Source: Arachidicoccus soli
GTDB lineage: Bacteria > Bacteroidota > Bacteroidia > Chitinophagales > Chitinophagaceae
Length of the DNA stretch: 64,000 nucleotides
Assembly (NCBI RefSeq): GCF_003600625.1
Contig: NZ_CP032489.1
Span: forward strand, 2,790,001 to 2,854,000
Direction: 5' to 3'
The translations under genes and the position numbers were made by a program. A model generated the notes under the pieces. It worked only from the letters and a program-made list of their open reading frames with translations, ran no database searches and was not told the DNA's origin. The first letter of the stretch is position 1. Every line of letters begins with the position of its first letter. Shown piece after piece: positions 17,098 to 27,265 of this stretch.

Positions 17098-19554
17098 TTA
17101 ATTTTTGACTGTTTTAATCATCAATGATGCATCCGGTAATCCTATTGAAGAAACAGTGAGCCTAAGAGTATCAGGAGTTAGGTCGCTTTTAACTACAACA
17201 AGAGCGCGTCCTTTCCATGTTCTGCATCGATCATTTACATATGCCTCGGGATCTCTTAAATTAGCATTCCCCATACCTACAATAACCCCTTTCCCTTTCA
17301 GAGAAAACAATAATTGATTTTCCGCATTAGGCAACTTATTTCCCTCTTTATCCCTTATTTCGACTGTAATAAATGATAAATCTTCTCCATTCGCTTTTAT
17401 AATTTTTCTATCAGCAGTTAGTCTTATTTGAGCAGCTTTACCTGCTGTTCTCAAAATAGTGGATTCAATTTCTTTTCCTGCATTTAGACCTACCGCTCTA
17501 AGTACGCCAGGCATATAGGGGATTGTAAATATGGTCTTGAATTCCTGTTTCTTAGAAGTAGGATGTGTACCAATTAGTTTGTTATTTAAGTATAGACGAA
17601 CTTCAGGATATCGTGAATCTACTTCCACTTGTACATTTTTGCCTTCATATCCTGGCCAATTCCAACTTTCCCAAGTTGGCCAAACAGCCCAATCTGTTGT
17701 TTTTATTGGTCCATCATTAGGGTTAGGTTCTTTAACTGCCATATAAAGTTTTTCTTTCCCATTCCACAATAGGCTATGATAATGTGAGATTGGCTTTCTC
17801 CAACCCGTCAAATCAATTTCTCCACAATAAGCTCCATGCCAAGGATAGCGCGGGCTTTGATAATGTTCGTCTGCTTTTTGCCATGGATAATAATAACCAC
17901 CAATTCCTGATTCTCCCAAATAATCCATAGCAGTCCAGACAAAATCCCCAATAATGTAATTATGATTCTGTACCATACTCCAATTATAGAATGCATCTTT
18001 AGGGTATGATTCTGTCTGAACTATGATTCGTGAAGGAACTCTTTTGTGATCGGACTCAGCATGTTGCATTTGATAATTATATCCACAGACATCATAGGTT
18101 GCCATTAAAGAATCAAATATTTGCCACCCTTGATTCCAGGTAGTCATCGCAGAAGTTACAGGACGTGATGGGTCAAGTTTTCGGATATAGCTGTTTAGCA
18201 TTTTTGCTGTGGAAACAGCTTCGGGTTTTGTTCGTTCGATAATCTCATTTCCATCACTCCACATAATAACTGATGGATGGTTACGATCTCGCAATACCAT
18301 TGCAGCTATATCCCGTTGCCACCAATCATTAAAAATGCTAGCATAGTCGTATGCGTTTTTTTTCTCTCTCCAACCATCAAACGATTCATCAATTACCATT
18401 AGGCCTAACTTGTCGCAAGCATCTAAAAATGATTCAGAAGGTGGATTATGAGAAGTCCTTATTGCATTGAACCCGGCCAACTTCAATAATTCTACTCTCC
18501 TCTCTTCAGCTCTGTCATAGGCGGCAGCACCTAAAATACCATTATCGTGATGTACGCAACCACCATTTAATTTTAATATACGTCCATTTAATTCAAATCC
18601 ACTTTTAGCTGAAAACTTAATTGACCTTATACCAAAAGTGCTATTTACAAGATCAATCGTTCTATTATTTTTCTGAATTAAAGATTGTGCCGAATAAAGA
18701 TTTGGATTGTTTGGAGTCCATAATAGTGGTTCGGCTACTTCAATATTCTGAGTAAGCTGTTTATTGCTGTTTGGGGTTAATTCTATATGAATTTTACCTC
18801 TTCCTGAACAATTGCCGCTTTTATCAAATATTTTTGTCGAAAGAATAATGCTTTGTGGAAGGTTAGTTTCGTTTTTCACAACTGTTTTCACTCGCACAAT
18901 TGCCTTTTCTTTATTTACCTCTGGCGTTGTAAATGCGATACCCCAATGACCAAGGTGAACAAGAGGAGTTACTATCAGCCAAACATGACGATAGATTCCT
19001 GAACCACTATACCAGCGACAATTCTTTTGTTGTGAATTATCCACCCGCACGGAAATAAGGTTTTTTTCGCCAAATTTCAGGTAAGGAGTGAGATCATATT
19101 TAAATGAAGTATATCCATATGGATGTAACCCTAGCAAATTCCCATTTATATAGACCTTAGAATCCATATAAACACCTTCAAAATAAATAGAGACTTTTTG
19201 TCCTTTCCAGTCAAGTGGGACCGCGAAATTTTTTCTGTACCAACCAGTACCAGCGGGAAAATAACCTCCATCATTTCCAGTTGGATTATTGATATCTGTC
19301 TTCCCTTCGATACTCCAGTCGTGAGGCAAATTAAGTTCTCGCCAGTTCTTATCATTAAAATTTGGTTGTGTGGCATTAAGAAAATCTTCCAACATAAATT
19401 TCCAACTGAAATCGAAACATTGTTTTCTTTCATTATTACGCCCCATCTTATCCATTTTAAAAGATTGTCCGGCTGCAATGAATGTGAGAAACAATGCTAA
19501 TAGGCTCATTATTATATTCCTAATTATAGTTACAGCTTTTTTATTGTAATTCAT
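17098..19554 (-). CDS. GH2 beta-galactosidase-type enzyme, secreted
   Basis: An 818-aa protein with an N-terminal signal (LFLTFIAAGQ). Domain order follows GH2: a sugar-binding jelly roll (LNLPHDWSIEG, GWYRKNFAVP, VYINGNLLGLHPYGYTSF), an Ig-like domain and a TIM barrel (GGCVHHDNGILG, AIRTSHNPPS). The acid/base is in WSDGNEI (about 433) and the nucleophile in VQTESYP (about 512). C-terminal DUF4982-like and bacterial Ig-like domains follow (YMPGVLRAVGL, then IKANGEDLSFITVEIRDKEG). Beta-galactosidase is the likeliest activity, attacking galactan side chains in the periplasm or at the surface. It is the last gene of the long minus-strand polysaccharide operon. Confidence 0.85.
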   Translation of the reverse strand: MNYNKKAVTIIRNIIMSLLALFLTFIAAGQSFKMDKMGRNNERKQCFDFSWKFMLEDFLNATQPNFNDKNWRELNLPHDWSIEGKTDINNPTGNDGGYFPAGTGWYRKNFAVPLDWKGQKVSIYFEGVYMDSKVYINGNLLGLHPYGYTSFKYDLTPYLKFGEKNLISVRVDNSQQKNCRWYSGSGIYRHVWLIVTPLVHLGHWGIAFTTPEVNKEKAIVRVKTVVKNETNLPQSIILSTKIFDKSGNCSGRGKIHIELTPNSNKQLTQNIEVAEPLLWTPNNPNLYSAQSLIQKNNRTIDLVNSTFGIRSIKFSAKSGFELNGRILKLNGGCVHHDNGILGAAAYDRAEERRVELLKLAGFNAIRTSHNPPSESFLDACDKLGLMVIDESFDGWREKKNAYDYASIFNDWWQRDIAAMVLRDRNHPSVIMWSDGNEIIERTKPEAVSTAKMLNSYIRKLDPSRPVTSAMTTWNQGWQIFDSLMATYDVCGYNYQMQHAESDHKRVPSRIIVQTESYPKDAFYNWSMVQNHNYIIGDFVWTAMDYLGESGIGGYYYPWQKADEHYQSPRYPWHGAYCGEIDLTGWRKPISHYHSLLWNGKEKLYMAVKEPNPNDGPIKTTDWAVWPTWESWNWPGYEGKNVQVEVDSRYPEVRLYLNNKLIGTHPTSKKQEFKTIFTIPYMPGVLRAVGLNAGKEIESTILRTAGKAAQIRLTADRKIIKANGEDLSFITVEIRDKEGNKLPNAENQLLFSLKGKGVIVGMGNANLRDPEAYVNDRCRTWKGRALVVVKSDLTPDTLRLTVSSIGLPDASLMIKTVKN

Positions 19555-19652
19555 TATTATCCTTTAAAAATTAAAGCCCATTATAACTACAGCCAAATAC
19601 CATCCAGTCTGCAATTTTTATCCGACAGCAATGGCATTAAAATAATATAATA

Positions 19653-21026
19653 TTATTGTATTCTCAGGCGCAACAACGCACATCCATGTGCATTTATCAT
19701 TCGTGTATATGTATGTCTAAAAGAGCCTAAGTCAGTTCTTTGCCATAGATCCCTTACAATTACTTTCCCGTTTATACCTAATTGAGAAAAATCAATATTT
19801 ACCTTATGCGCATTATCTGCAATATTGAATAACCCAACGTAAATGTCTTTACTTTCAGGGATATGCGAAACCCATACCATACTGCTATCATTCTTATATA
19901 ATTGTTCCGGATTTTGCCCATTCTGATCAACAGCTAGCACTTCTTCATTTGTGATTAAATTATTCTCAAGCTTTCTGTTTTCTGGAAGATTGCCTCCGAG
20001 CATTAATGGAGAACGATAAAGGCACCAAAAACTCATATGGGTATATAACTCATCCTTAGTAAACCTGCTGTAACGCTCGGGTCCCACAGGGCCACGTTTC
20101 GACAATTTACCTATTTGCATCATATCGCAATCAGGCCAATGCCCAGGTCCACCAATCCCTTCCCAGGTTTTAGCGTAATCAAACATTTTTAAAAGCTGCG
20201 CCCAGTTGTCCCAAAAATCATCGGCCACACGCCACATATTTGCATATTTTTTTACATGAGCGGCTTCTTTAATAGGAGTTTCTCCTGGAGATAAACTCAA
20301 GACAATAGGTCTGCCACAGCTTTGAATTGCTTTTCTATATCCTTCAATTTCTGCTGTTCTATATGGTCGCGAAATATCATCTACCTTAATAAAATCCACC
20401 CCCCATGAGGCATATAATTTCAGAATAGAATTTAGATATTGTTGCGCACCAGGCTTCTGCATATCTAAACCATACATATGATTGAGCCATGAGCAGGTAG
20501 AAGAAGTGTCTGCAATCATGTCCGCAGTAATGTCTTTGGTTCCAAGGATAGGCGATTTTGCCCAAACCGCTTGACGTGGAATGCCACGCATCACGTGAAT
20601 ACCAAACTTCAACCCTAATGAATGAATGTAATCGCTAAGCGGCTTAAACCCTTTTCCTCCACAAGCCGAAGGGAATTTGTTTACATCAGGCAAGAGTCTT
20701 CCATATTGATCCATACTTAACCAAGGAATGTAAGAACCATCGGGAAGTCTACTTTGGAAAGGGTTGCCCACCGTACTTCCAGGAGGATTATCGTAATCCC
20801 ATAAGAAATCCACAACGATATACTGCCATCCGAACTGTTTCAAATTTTTAGCCATATAAATAGCATTGGCTTTTACTTCATCTTCGTGTACTGCCGAACC
20901 GTAGCAGTTATAACTATTCCAACCCATTGGTGGTGTTAACGCTATTGCATTTTGTTGTGCAAATAAATGAACACCAGAAAATAATATTCCTATTACTAAT
21001 AGAAAGTATTTCAATTTTTTCTCCAT
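19653..21026 (-). CDS. GH27 enzyme, candidate beta-L-arabinopyranosidase or alpha-galactosidase
   Basis: A 457-aa protein. The start at MEKKLKYF gives a clean signal peptide ending LFAQ; the longer frame from 21173 would run into the GH35 gene. GH27 hallmarks are ALTPPMGWNSYNCYG, the nucleophile in FIKVDD (about 212) and the acid/base in RVADDFWDNW (about 268). A C-terminal beta-sandwich follows. The motif that reads D-D-x-W in alpha-galactosidases is VVDFLW here (about 71-76), so the second aspartate, which contacts the galactose O6, is phenylalanine. In the characterised Streptomyces GH27 beta-L-arabinopyranosidase this position is also non-acidic. That activity would suit arabinogalactan. 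It lies 36 bp downstream of the GH35 gene. Confidence 0.8.
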   Translation of the reverse strand: MEKKLKYFLLVIGILFSGVHLFAQQNAIALTPPMGWNSYNCYGSAVHEDEVKANAIYMAKNLKQFGWQYIVVDFLWDYDNPPGSTVGNPFQSRLPDGSYIPWLSMDQYGRLLPDVNKFPSACGGKGFKPLSDYIHSLGLKFGIHVMRGIPRQAVWAKSPILGTKDITADMIADTSSTCSWLNHMYGLDMQKPGAQQYLNSILKLYASWGVDFIKVDDISRPYRTAEIEGYRKAIQSCGRPIVLSLSPGETPIKEAAHVKKYANMWRVADDFWDNWAQLLKMFDYAKTWEGIGGPGHWPDCDMMQIGKLSKRGPVGPERYSRFTKDELYTHMSFWCLYRSPLMLGGNLPENRKLENNLITNEEVLAVDQNGQNPEQLYKNDSSMVWVSHIPESKDIYVGLFNIADNAHKVNIDFSQLGINGKVIVRDLWQRTDLGSFRHTYTRMINAHGCALLRLRIQ

Positions 21027-21061
21027 GGTATAAATTAAAGAAAACTCAAAAAATGTTTTAA

Positions 21062-22924
21062 TCATTCCGTTTGAAGGCTGTCTAGAATAGGAAATTGAAT
21101 CCCTTTCAATTCTGTTTGTTCCGGCTTCAATAATTCCAATATTTCTATACTGTTTTCGCCTTTCTTCAGCCATTCAGCAGGCACATAAATAGTTTGTTGT
21201 GGTCCTACACGCCAGTAACGACCTAAGTTATGGCCATTTATCCAAACCACACCTTTACCCCATTTACGCATATCTAGATAAGTATCTGCAATTTTTGTAA
21301 GTTGGAAAGAACCTTTACGAAGTATAGGCTCATTCTTTCTGCTTTTATTTCCTTCAAAATGATATTGCACCATATTATCAAAAGGTAAATCATACATCGT
21401 CCAGCCCTTTAATTCTTTGCCGGCAAATGATACAGAATGTGTAATGCCTTTATTGTTTTTCAAAAGATTCGGGCCAAAGTTTATTCTTCCCAAATTCTCT
21501 ACTAAGAGATCTAATGTATCATTGCCTTTTGGAAAAGATAAGGACATACTATTTTGGTTCAATCTTCTATCTAGTACGCCCACTCTTTGACCATTGATCA
21601 TAATAATTGCATAATCTCTTAAACTGTCCAACTGCAAAATACCTTTTGCACCTCCTTCTAAAATTGTACGATAAAGAACAAAGCCATAAGCTTGTTGTAA
21701 TGCTTCAAAAGTCAAGGGCATCGGGCTTTTTATTGAGGTCGACAAAATATTGGCAATCGATGTAGCAGCTGTAAACTGAATATCTGATATCTCCATTGTT
21801 GGCTTTGGAGCAGGTATCGGCGGAAGCTTCTCTCCTTTGGGTAAATACTTCTCTATTACGGAGCGGAATACCTTGAACTTCTCGGTTACATTCCCCGCTT
21901 CATCCAAGGGTGCATCATAATCATAACTGCTTATTTGTGGCTCAAACGGCGTCGTTTCTTTGTAATTAGCTCCATTCATAAACCCTCGGGTAGTACCACC
22001 ATGGAACATATACATATTGATAGAAATACCTGCCTTTAAAATATTGTTTAACTGTTTCGCATAAGCTTCCGCTGGTACGGTATGGTGTTTTGTACCCCAC
22101 CAATCAAACCAGGCAGGATACCATTCTGCTACCATAAAAGGACCTTTGCCACTGTGGTGTTTTCTGATAATATTTTTTATCGCAGTGGTATCGGACAATC
22201 CGTTTACTGCCGGTAAAAGGCCTGTCAAATAACCATTGTTTAAAGCTTCCGGAGGATCGCAGGTATAAAGCAGTCCATCGAAACCGGCATTACGAAATAG
22301 CTGTTCATTTAATTGTAAATAGGACTTATCATTTCCGTAAGAACCATATTCATTTTCAATCTGCACCATTAAGATATTACCTCCGTGATTGATTTGTAGG
22401 GGTGCTAACTGTTTACCTACTTCGTCGATATATTTCTTGTATTCTTCTATATATTGTTTTTCCTTACTTCGAACTACCAGCCCTTTTATATTCTGCAACC
22501 AATAAGGATATCCGCCAAACTCCCATTCGGCGCATACATAAGGGCTGGGCCTGAGAATGACCCAAAGACCCACTTTCTGTGCATCTCTTACAAATTGTGC
22601 AATATCATTATTACCGCTAAAATCAAATTTTCCTTTTTGCGGCTCTTGCAAATTCCAGAAAACATAAGTACTAATGGTATTTAAACCCATCGCCTTGGCT
22701 TTCTTCATTCGATCAAGCCAAGCTTCGCGCGGAATACGCGGATAATGCATCTCTCCAGATATTATCTGAAAGGGTTTATGGTCTAATAAAAAAGCCGAGT
22801 CGCCTAAAGCAAAAGTATGATTTACTTTTTTTTCTTGCTTTTTCTGCTGACAAGAACTAGTCAAACTCAATAATATTAAGCATCCCAAGATTAAGGATGC
22901 TAAGGGTGTTTTTCTTTTATTCAT
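21062..22924 (-). CDS. GH35 beta-galactosidase lipoprotein
   Basis: A 620-aa protein with a lipobox (LTSSC). The GH35 TIM barrel starts at HKPFQIISGEMHYPRIPREAWLDRM. The acid/base glutamate is in VQIENEYGSYG (about 190) and the nucleophile in MVAEWYPAWFDWWG (about 266). C-terminal jelly-roll domains end with WINGHNLGRYWRVGPQQT, the usual GH35 terminus. It should release terminal beta-galactose from side chains of arabinogalactan at the outer membrane or in the periplasm. It belongs to the same transcript as GH27 and GH51, with gaps of 26-36 bp. Confidence 0.9.
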   Translation of the reverse strand: MNKRKTPLASLILGCLILLSLTSSCQQKKQEKKVNHTFALGDSAFLLDHKPFQIISGEMHYPRIPREAWLDRMKKAKAMGLNTISTYVFWNLQEPQKGKFDFSGNNDIAQFVRDAQKVGLWVILRPSPYVCAEWEFGGYPYWLQNIKGLVVRSKEKQYIEEYKKYIDEVGKQLAPLQINHGGNILMVQIENEYGSYGNDKSYLQLNEQLFRNAGFDGLLYTCDPPEALNNGYLTGLLPAVNGLSDTTAIKNIIRKHHSGKGPFMVAEWYPAWFDWWGTKHHTVPAEAYAKQLNNILKAGISINMYMFHGGTTRGFMNGANYKETTPFEPQISSYDYDAPLDEAGNVTEKFKVFRSVIEKYLPKGEKLPPIPAPKPTMEISDIQFTAATSIANILSTSIKSPMPLTFEALQQAYGFVLYRTILEGGAKGILQLDSLRDYAIIMINGQRVGVLDRRLNQNSMSLSFPKGNDTLDLLVENLGRINFGPNLLKNNKGITHSVSFAGKELKGWTMYDLPFDNMVQYHFEGNKSRKNEPILRKGSFQLTKIADTYLDMRKWGKGVVWINGHNLGRYWRVGPQQTIYVPAEWLKKGENSIEILELLKPEQTELKGIQFPILDSLQTE

Positions 22925-22950
22925 TATGCTACTATTTCTCTATATTTTCT

Positions 22951-24498
22951 TTATTTAATTTCCAAACAAACCACACTATGTTTGGGAAGGGTTACGGTTA
23001 CCGTGTGCTGTTTCATTTTTGCACCGTCGAACTTTTTAGTAATCACCAAATTCTTATTACTAAAACTATTTACATCTGTAAGATTTTTTGAATCGAGTAT
23101 CTGGCCACTAATGCTAGAATGGTTTTCTCCTTCCAAATCTGCAGAAACAGTGATATCATTATTTGCATCTAAATTGACCAGCGTAATATGTACTCTACCC
23201 AAGGAATCAACAGAAGCAGAAGCATTTACTGCAGGAATGCTTTCGTCCCCATTCTTATATTCGGGCACCGAAATCTTAAGCGGTAGCAATTTCGCATCTT
23301 GATGTACTTTGTACATATTAAAAACATAATAGGTAGGTGTCAATAACATATCATCCCCTTTGGTCAAAACTAAAGACTGCAATACGTTGACGGTTTGTGC
23401 AAGATTAGCCATTCTTACTCTGTCTGCGTGATTATTAAAAATATTTAAAGTAGTTGCAGCGATTAAGGCATCGCGCATACTATTTTGTTGGCGCAGAAAG
23501 GAAGGATTTGTTCCGGGTATAGGATCTGTCCATACACCCCATTCATCTACCACCAATGCTACTTTCTTTTGTGGATCGTATTTATCCATAACTGCAGCAT
23601 GCTTGGTGACCAACTCTTCCATCTTCAAGCAGTTTTTCATAGTATTGAAATATTCGGCTTCTGTGAAGTTTGTAGCGGAACCTTTCTTTCCCCAATTACC
23701 AGTTGGAATGGTATAATAATGCAAGCTCAATCCCCACATCAAATTTAATGGAATATCACGCATACAAACATCTGTCCAATGATAATCATCTGCATTAGCA
23801 CCACTTGCGATCCGGCGAAGCGGAGCTCCTTTGTAGCTCTTTGTAAATGTTGCATATTGCCTAAAAAGATCAGAATAATACTCAGGTGTCATATTCCCCC
23901 CACAGCCCCAGCTTTCATTTCCAATAGCAAAAAATCTCACGTCATAAGGCTTGTCTCTTCCGTCTTCTTTTCTCAATTTTGTCATTGGGCTGACGCCGTC
24001 AAAATTCATATACTCCACCCAGTTAGACATCTCTTTTACTGTCCCACTTCCCAGATTACCAGACACATAAGGTTCTGTATTTAATAGTTTGCACAGCTCC
24101 ATAAATTCGTTTGTACCAAAGCTATTATCTTCGGTTACGCCACCCCAATTGGTATTTACCATCTTGGGTCTTTTAGCAGGATCTCCTATCCCATCCATCC
24201 AATGATATTCATCGGCAAAACAACCGCCCGGCCAGCGAAGATTGGGAATGTCTATCTTTTTCAAGGCGTTCACTACATCCATTCTTATGCGTCCGACTTT
24301 TGGAACTTTCGCATTTTTATCTACCCAAAAACCACCATAAATACCATTACCTAAATGCTCGGAAAACATACCATAAATATTTCTATTGATGGTTGTTTTT
24401 GCGTCTTGCAGATTTGTAGAAATTGTCGCTTGTTCTTGCGCAAAAGCATTTGCTGCGATTAATAACGAAAATGAAAATAATAGTTTTTTAATCATCAT
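22951..24498 (-). CDS. GH51 alpha-L-arabinofuranosidase
   Basis: A 515-aa protein with a signal peptide (AANAFAQ). The GH51 barrel shows [19 protein letters not shown] near the start. The acid/base is in [12 protein letters not shown] (about 192) and the nucleophile in VVDEWGVW (about 317). It ends in the usual beta-sandwich. It hydrolyses alpha-L-arabinofuranosyl side chains, here most likely of arabinogalactan. Unlike many cytoplasmic GH51 enzymes it is exported. Confidence 0.9.
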   Translation of the reverse strand: MMIKKLLFSFSLLIAANAFAQEQATISTNLQDAKTTINRNIYGMFSEHLGNGIYGGFWVDKNAKVPKVGRIRMDVVNALKKIDIPNLRWPGGCFADEYHWMDGIGDPAKRPKMVNTNWGGVTEDNSFGTNEFMELCKLLNTEPYVSGNLGSGTVKEMSNWVEYMNFDGVSPMTKLRKEDGRDKPYDVRFFAIGNESWGCGGNMTPEYYSDLFRQYATFTKSYKGAPLRRIASGANADDYHWTDVCMRDIPLNLMWGLSLHYYTIPTGNWGKKGSATNFTEAEYFNTMKNCLKMEELVTKHAAVMDKYDPQKKVALVVDEWGVWTDPIPGTNPSFLRQQNSMRDALIAATTLNIFNNHADRVRMANLAQTVNVLQSLVLTKGDDMLLTPTYYVFNMYKVHQDAKLLPLKISVPEYKNGDESIPAVNASASVDSLGRVHITLVNLDANNDITVSADLEGENHSSISGQILDSKNLTDVNSFSNKNLVITKKFDGAKMKQHTVTVTLPKHSVVCLEIK

Positions 24499-24578
24499 TT
24501 ATAAATTTATTTTGTAAAATGTTTCCTGAATTAATCAGTTTAATAATTGGGAAGTTTAAATAATCCAGATGGAAATAA

Positions 24579-25565
24579 TTATTTATTAAAATAACTTAAG
24601 CTCCATTCATCTCGCCACGGAATTGAAATATTACCATCAGTTATTTCTATTGGTAAAAACTGGTATCGACTGTCTTTTAAATTCTGTGGGTTCCATTTAT
24701 CGCCTACATAAATAAAGCAATTTTTCTTATTAGGTACTGGGAGAATAAATGCCGGTTGCCCATTAAATGTTGTTTTACTTTTCCCTCCTTCCATTGGGTT
24801 CCCTACAACTTTCCAAGGACCATACAAATTATCTGCGACCCTCAATTCCGCTTCATTTGGCGCCCATCCAGTACAAGCACTTGTGATTAAATAATATTGA
24901 TATTTGTATTTAAAAACAGCCGGTGCTTCGCGGTGTTGCGAAAACAATAAAGAATCTTTTGGTGTAACGTTTAAGTAATCCTCGGTTAACGCAACAATGC
25001 GCATATCGTAGTTTTCTCGCGAGGAATAAATTTCGTAAGCCTTTCCATTGTCATCAACAAAAATGGTCATGTCGCGCGACATATTTCCGTTGGGCCTAAA
25101 ACTGCGCACATATTTATATGGTCCGGTAATATGATCACTTTCGGCCACTCCTACTTCCGCTGCGCGATAACCTTTTCCTCTTAATTCCAAATGAAACCAA
25201 AGTACAAATTTCTTTGTCTTTTTATTATAAATAACTTTAGGTCTTTCCATTATACAGCCTTCTGCAATAGGGCTTGCCGTATTTTTAGATGGTGTAAAAG
25301 CCAGTCCTTTAGGCTCCCAATTGTATAAATCTTTAGAGGCATATACACTCACGCCATGCGAATCTGCGTCTCCTCTTTTTTCGCCAAACCAATAGTAGGT
25401 GTGCTTATAATAAATAATGCTACCTCCATGTGCATTTATCAAGTCGTCATTTGTATCATACCATAGTTGGCCAACTTTAAAGCTTACCAATTTAGTCTGT
25501 GCCATTAATTGATTGCCGATTGCAAAAAACAATAAGAGTAACAAATAAAAGTTGCCTTTTTTCAT
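24579..25565 (-). CDS. GH43 enzyme, resembling exo-beta-1,3-galactanase subfamilies
   Basis: A 328-aa exported protein (signal peptide ending QLMAQ) made of one five-bladed GH43 propeller. The opening DTNDDLINAHGGSIIYYKHTYYWFGE is characteristic of the GH43_24/34 group, which includes exo-beta-1,3-galactanases. Other blades show IMERPKVIYNKKTKKFVLWFH, NMSRDMTIFVDDNGKAY and REAPAVFKYKYQYYLITS. No carbohydrate-binding module is attached. A galactanase acting on the beta-1,3-galactan backbone fits the neighbouring arabinofuranosidase and galactosidases. The subfamily is a reading of motifs, not a computed result. Confidence 0.75.
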   Translation of the reverse strand: MKKGNFYLLLLLFFAIGNQLMAQTKLVSFKVGQLWYDTNDDLINAHGGSIIYYKHTYYWFGEKRGDADSHGVSVYASKDLYNWEPKGLAFTPSKNTASPIAEGCIMERPKVIYNKKTKKFVLWFHLELRGKGYRAAEVGVAESDHITGPYKYVRSFRPNGNMSRDMTIFVDDNGKAYEIYSSRENYDMRIVALTEDYLNVTPKDSLLFSQHREAPAVFKYKYQYYLITSACTGWAPNEAELRVADNLYGPWKVVGNPMEGGKSKTTFNGQPAFILPVPNKKNCFIYVGDKWNPQNLKDSRYQFLPIEITDGNISIPWRDEWSLSYFNK

Positions 25566-25617
25566 AATATAGTTTTACTTACTTAATTCTTTTAGTTTCA
25601 TTCGTTCCAAAACACTT

Positions 25618-26943
25618 CTAGAATTTACATGTCAATACCTTAATCATTTGTGGGGGCCCTTTAGATTCTCCTTCCGCATCTACCTGTACCGTATTCTCCA
25701 AAAAGATGTCGAGCTTTTTTTTGTTTTTCCAAAGTTCCGTATCAAAAGAAGGCTCCCAAGAATGCATATTCTTAGAATAAATATCTTTCACCTCCCAACC
25801 ACCTGTCATAAGGTTTTTGTTCATTGCCAATGAAACAGAATTGCCTCTTTTTGCATCTCTAAAAATAATTCCCACTACGGTTTTCCTATTTTTCTTCCAA
25901 GCGATGACTTGAGGTCGAGAGATAGGAATACTCTTTGTTCCCATTCCGCTTAAGCTAAAATCTAAATGCCTAAATCCCGTATTTTGTACATTCCAATGTC
26001 CATTGTGTAGATACACCAACCGGTACTGCGGAGCAGTCCCGGTTTTATCTTTCCAATAAGTAGCAATATAAGGTGTACCAGATTCATCGGCTGTCATAGA
26101 AGTCTGATTAATCAATTCGCTATGTTCCGGAATACGACATGCATATTCTGCCGTCTCTTGTGTAATGGGCAAAGTATATTTTTCTCCATTCGATTTTTCC
26201 CAAGTAATACCGCCATCCTTAGATTTTGCATAACACAAGTCGTGGTTAGTGGCAACATCAGCCGTTTCACGCCAAACCCAAGAAATATGGATAGTACCTT
26301 TTGCATCAATACACATTTGCCAATAAGCATTCCTTTTGCCTTCTCCATCAATCAGATTGTTGTGCAGTTGAATCCATTTTTTTGTTTTTAAATTGTATTT
26401 ATTCATCACTAAATTCCCTTCACCGGATTCACCATTTCTATATAAAAAAAGTAATCCGCCATCCGCCAATCTATAAAACTCTGGATAGGTTTCACGGCTT
26501 TCAAACTTACCTGTCATCGGAAATTTATCACTAAATACCATTGAGCCGGGAGAGACACTTCTTGCATAATTTAAAGCGCTGTTGTGATGATCCCATGCGA
26601 GGTGCAAATAACCATCTCCATCAACCATTATGCTGATTGATCGATGCGCATCTTTTGCGTCTCCTTTAAATTTTGTCTGATGAAGATCCCATTTATTGGA
26701 ATGAATTTTTCTTTTCCCGACTATTACATTTTGCTGTTCATCGTAATAAGCTATATATTGCCAACGCTTAAATGTAACCAAAGAATTTTTCCTGAAAACA
26801 ACAGTATTGACCGAGTTATGCGCCCAGCCATCTGCCACATTTATGAATTTTATTTTTTGCGCTTTAGTCGCAGAGAATAAAACCAATAAGCAAATAAATG
26901 AGAGATATTTTTTATTATTTTTGATACATTCTAACATATTCAA
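25618..26943 (-). CDS. BNR_4 beta-propeller enzyme, candidate PL42-type L-rhamnosyl-glucuronate lyase
   Basis: A 441-aa exported protein (signal ending FSATKAQ). The whole length matches the BNR_4 propeller pattern: GDAKDAHRSISIMVDGDGYLHLAWDHHNSALNYARS, ETYPEFYRLADGGLLFLYRNGESGEGN, RNAYWQMCIDAKGTIHISWVWRET. The conserved histidines (HRS, DHH) are present. BNR_4 proteins include the PL42 lyases that remove terminal rhamnose from glucuronic acid on arabinogalactan proteins. With GH154, a glucuronidase-type GH2 and GH51 in the same locus, that role is attractive but inferred. The start overlaps the 3' end of a GH16 remnant by 29 bp, suggesting original translational coupling. Confidence 0.65.
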   Translation of the reverse strand: MNMLECIKNNKKYLSFICLLVLFSATKAQKIKFINVADGWAHNSVNTVVFRKNSLVTFKRWQYIAYYDEQQNVIVGKRKIHSNKWDLHQTKFKGDAKDAHRSISIMVDGDGYLHLAWDHHNSALNYARSVSPGSMVFSDKFPMTGKFESRETYPEFYRLADGGLLFLYRNGESGEGNLVMNKYNLKTKKWIQLHNNLIDGEGKRNAYWQMCIDAKGTIHISWVWRETADVATNHDLCYAKSKDGGITWEKSNGEKYTLPITQETAEYACRIPEHSELINQTSMTADESGTPYIATYWKDKTGTAPQYRLVYLHNGHWNVQNTGFRHLDFSLSGMGTKSIPISRPQVIAWKKNRKTVVGIIFRDAKRGNSVSLAMNKNLMTGGWEVKDIYSKNMHSWEPSFDTELWKNKKKLDIFLENTVQVDAEGESKGPPQMIKVLTCKF

Positions 26944-27250
26944 TTTCGTATTTTGAAGGAAAAAGACTATTTATCAAAGTTCCTCCATTGTCTCCACCCA
27001 AAGCCAAGTTTAATAAAATATATTGTGGTTGTTTAAACGAATTAATACCATTTGTATTTACCAAGCTATCTAGCGGAACACTCTTCATCAAAAAATCATC
27101 CACATACAAGCTTATTCATTGAGGTGTCCAATCCATCCGCCAAATATGAAAATGTCTACTCCGGTAATCTAAAAAATTCATCACTCTTTTCACTACCAAG
27201 AAATTTTAAATATTCTTCCTATCTATCACAATTTGCAAAACTCGGAGGCT
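26915..27250 (-). pseudogene. GH16 C-terminal remnant
   Basis: Only the last part of a GH16 enzyme remains. HFHIWRMDWTPQ is followed by a TGA (27118-27116) and then ISLYVDDFLMKSV... PQYILLNLALGGDNGG... YEIEYVRMYQK. The last segments are the classic end of GH16 glucanases and galactanases. The catalytic ExDxxE motif and everything upstream is absent, and the frame also shifts near 27160-27200. The remnant is squeezed between the GH5 gene and the BNR_4 gene, pointing to an internal deletion. The lost activity would have been an endo-acting enzyme. Confidence 0.75.
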
Positions 27251-27265
27251 TTTTTAATGAACTTC

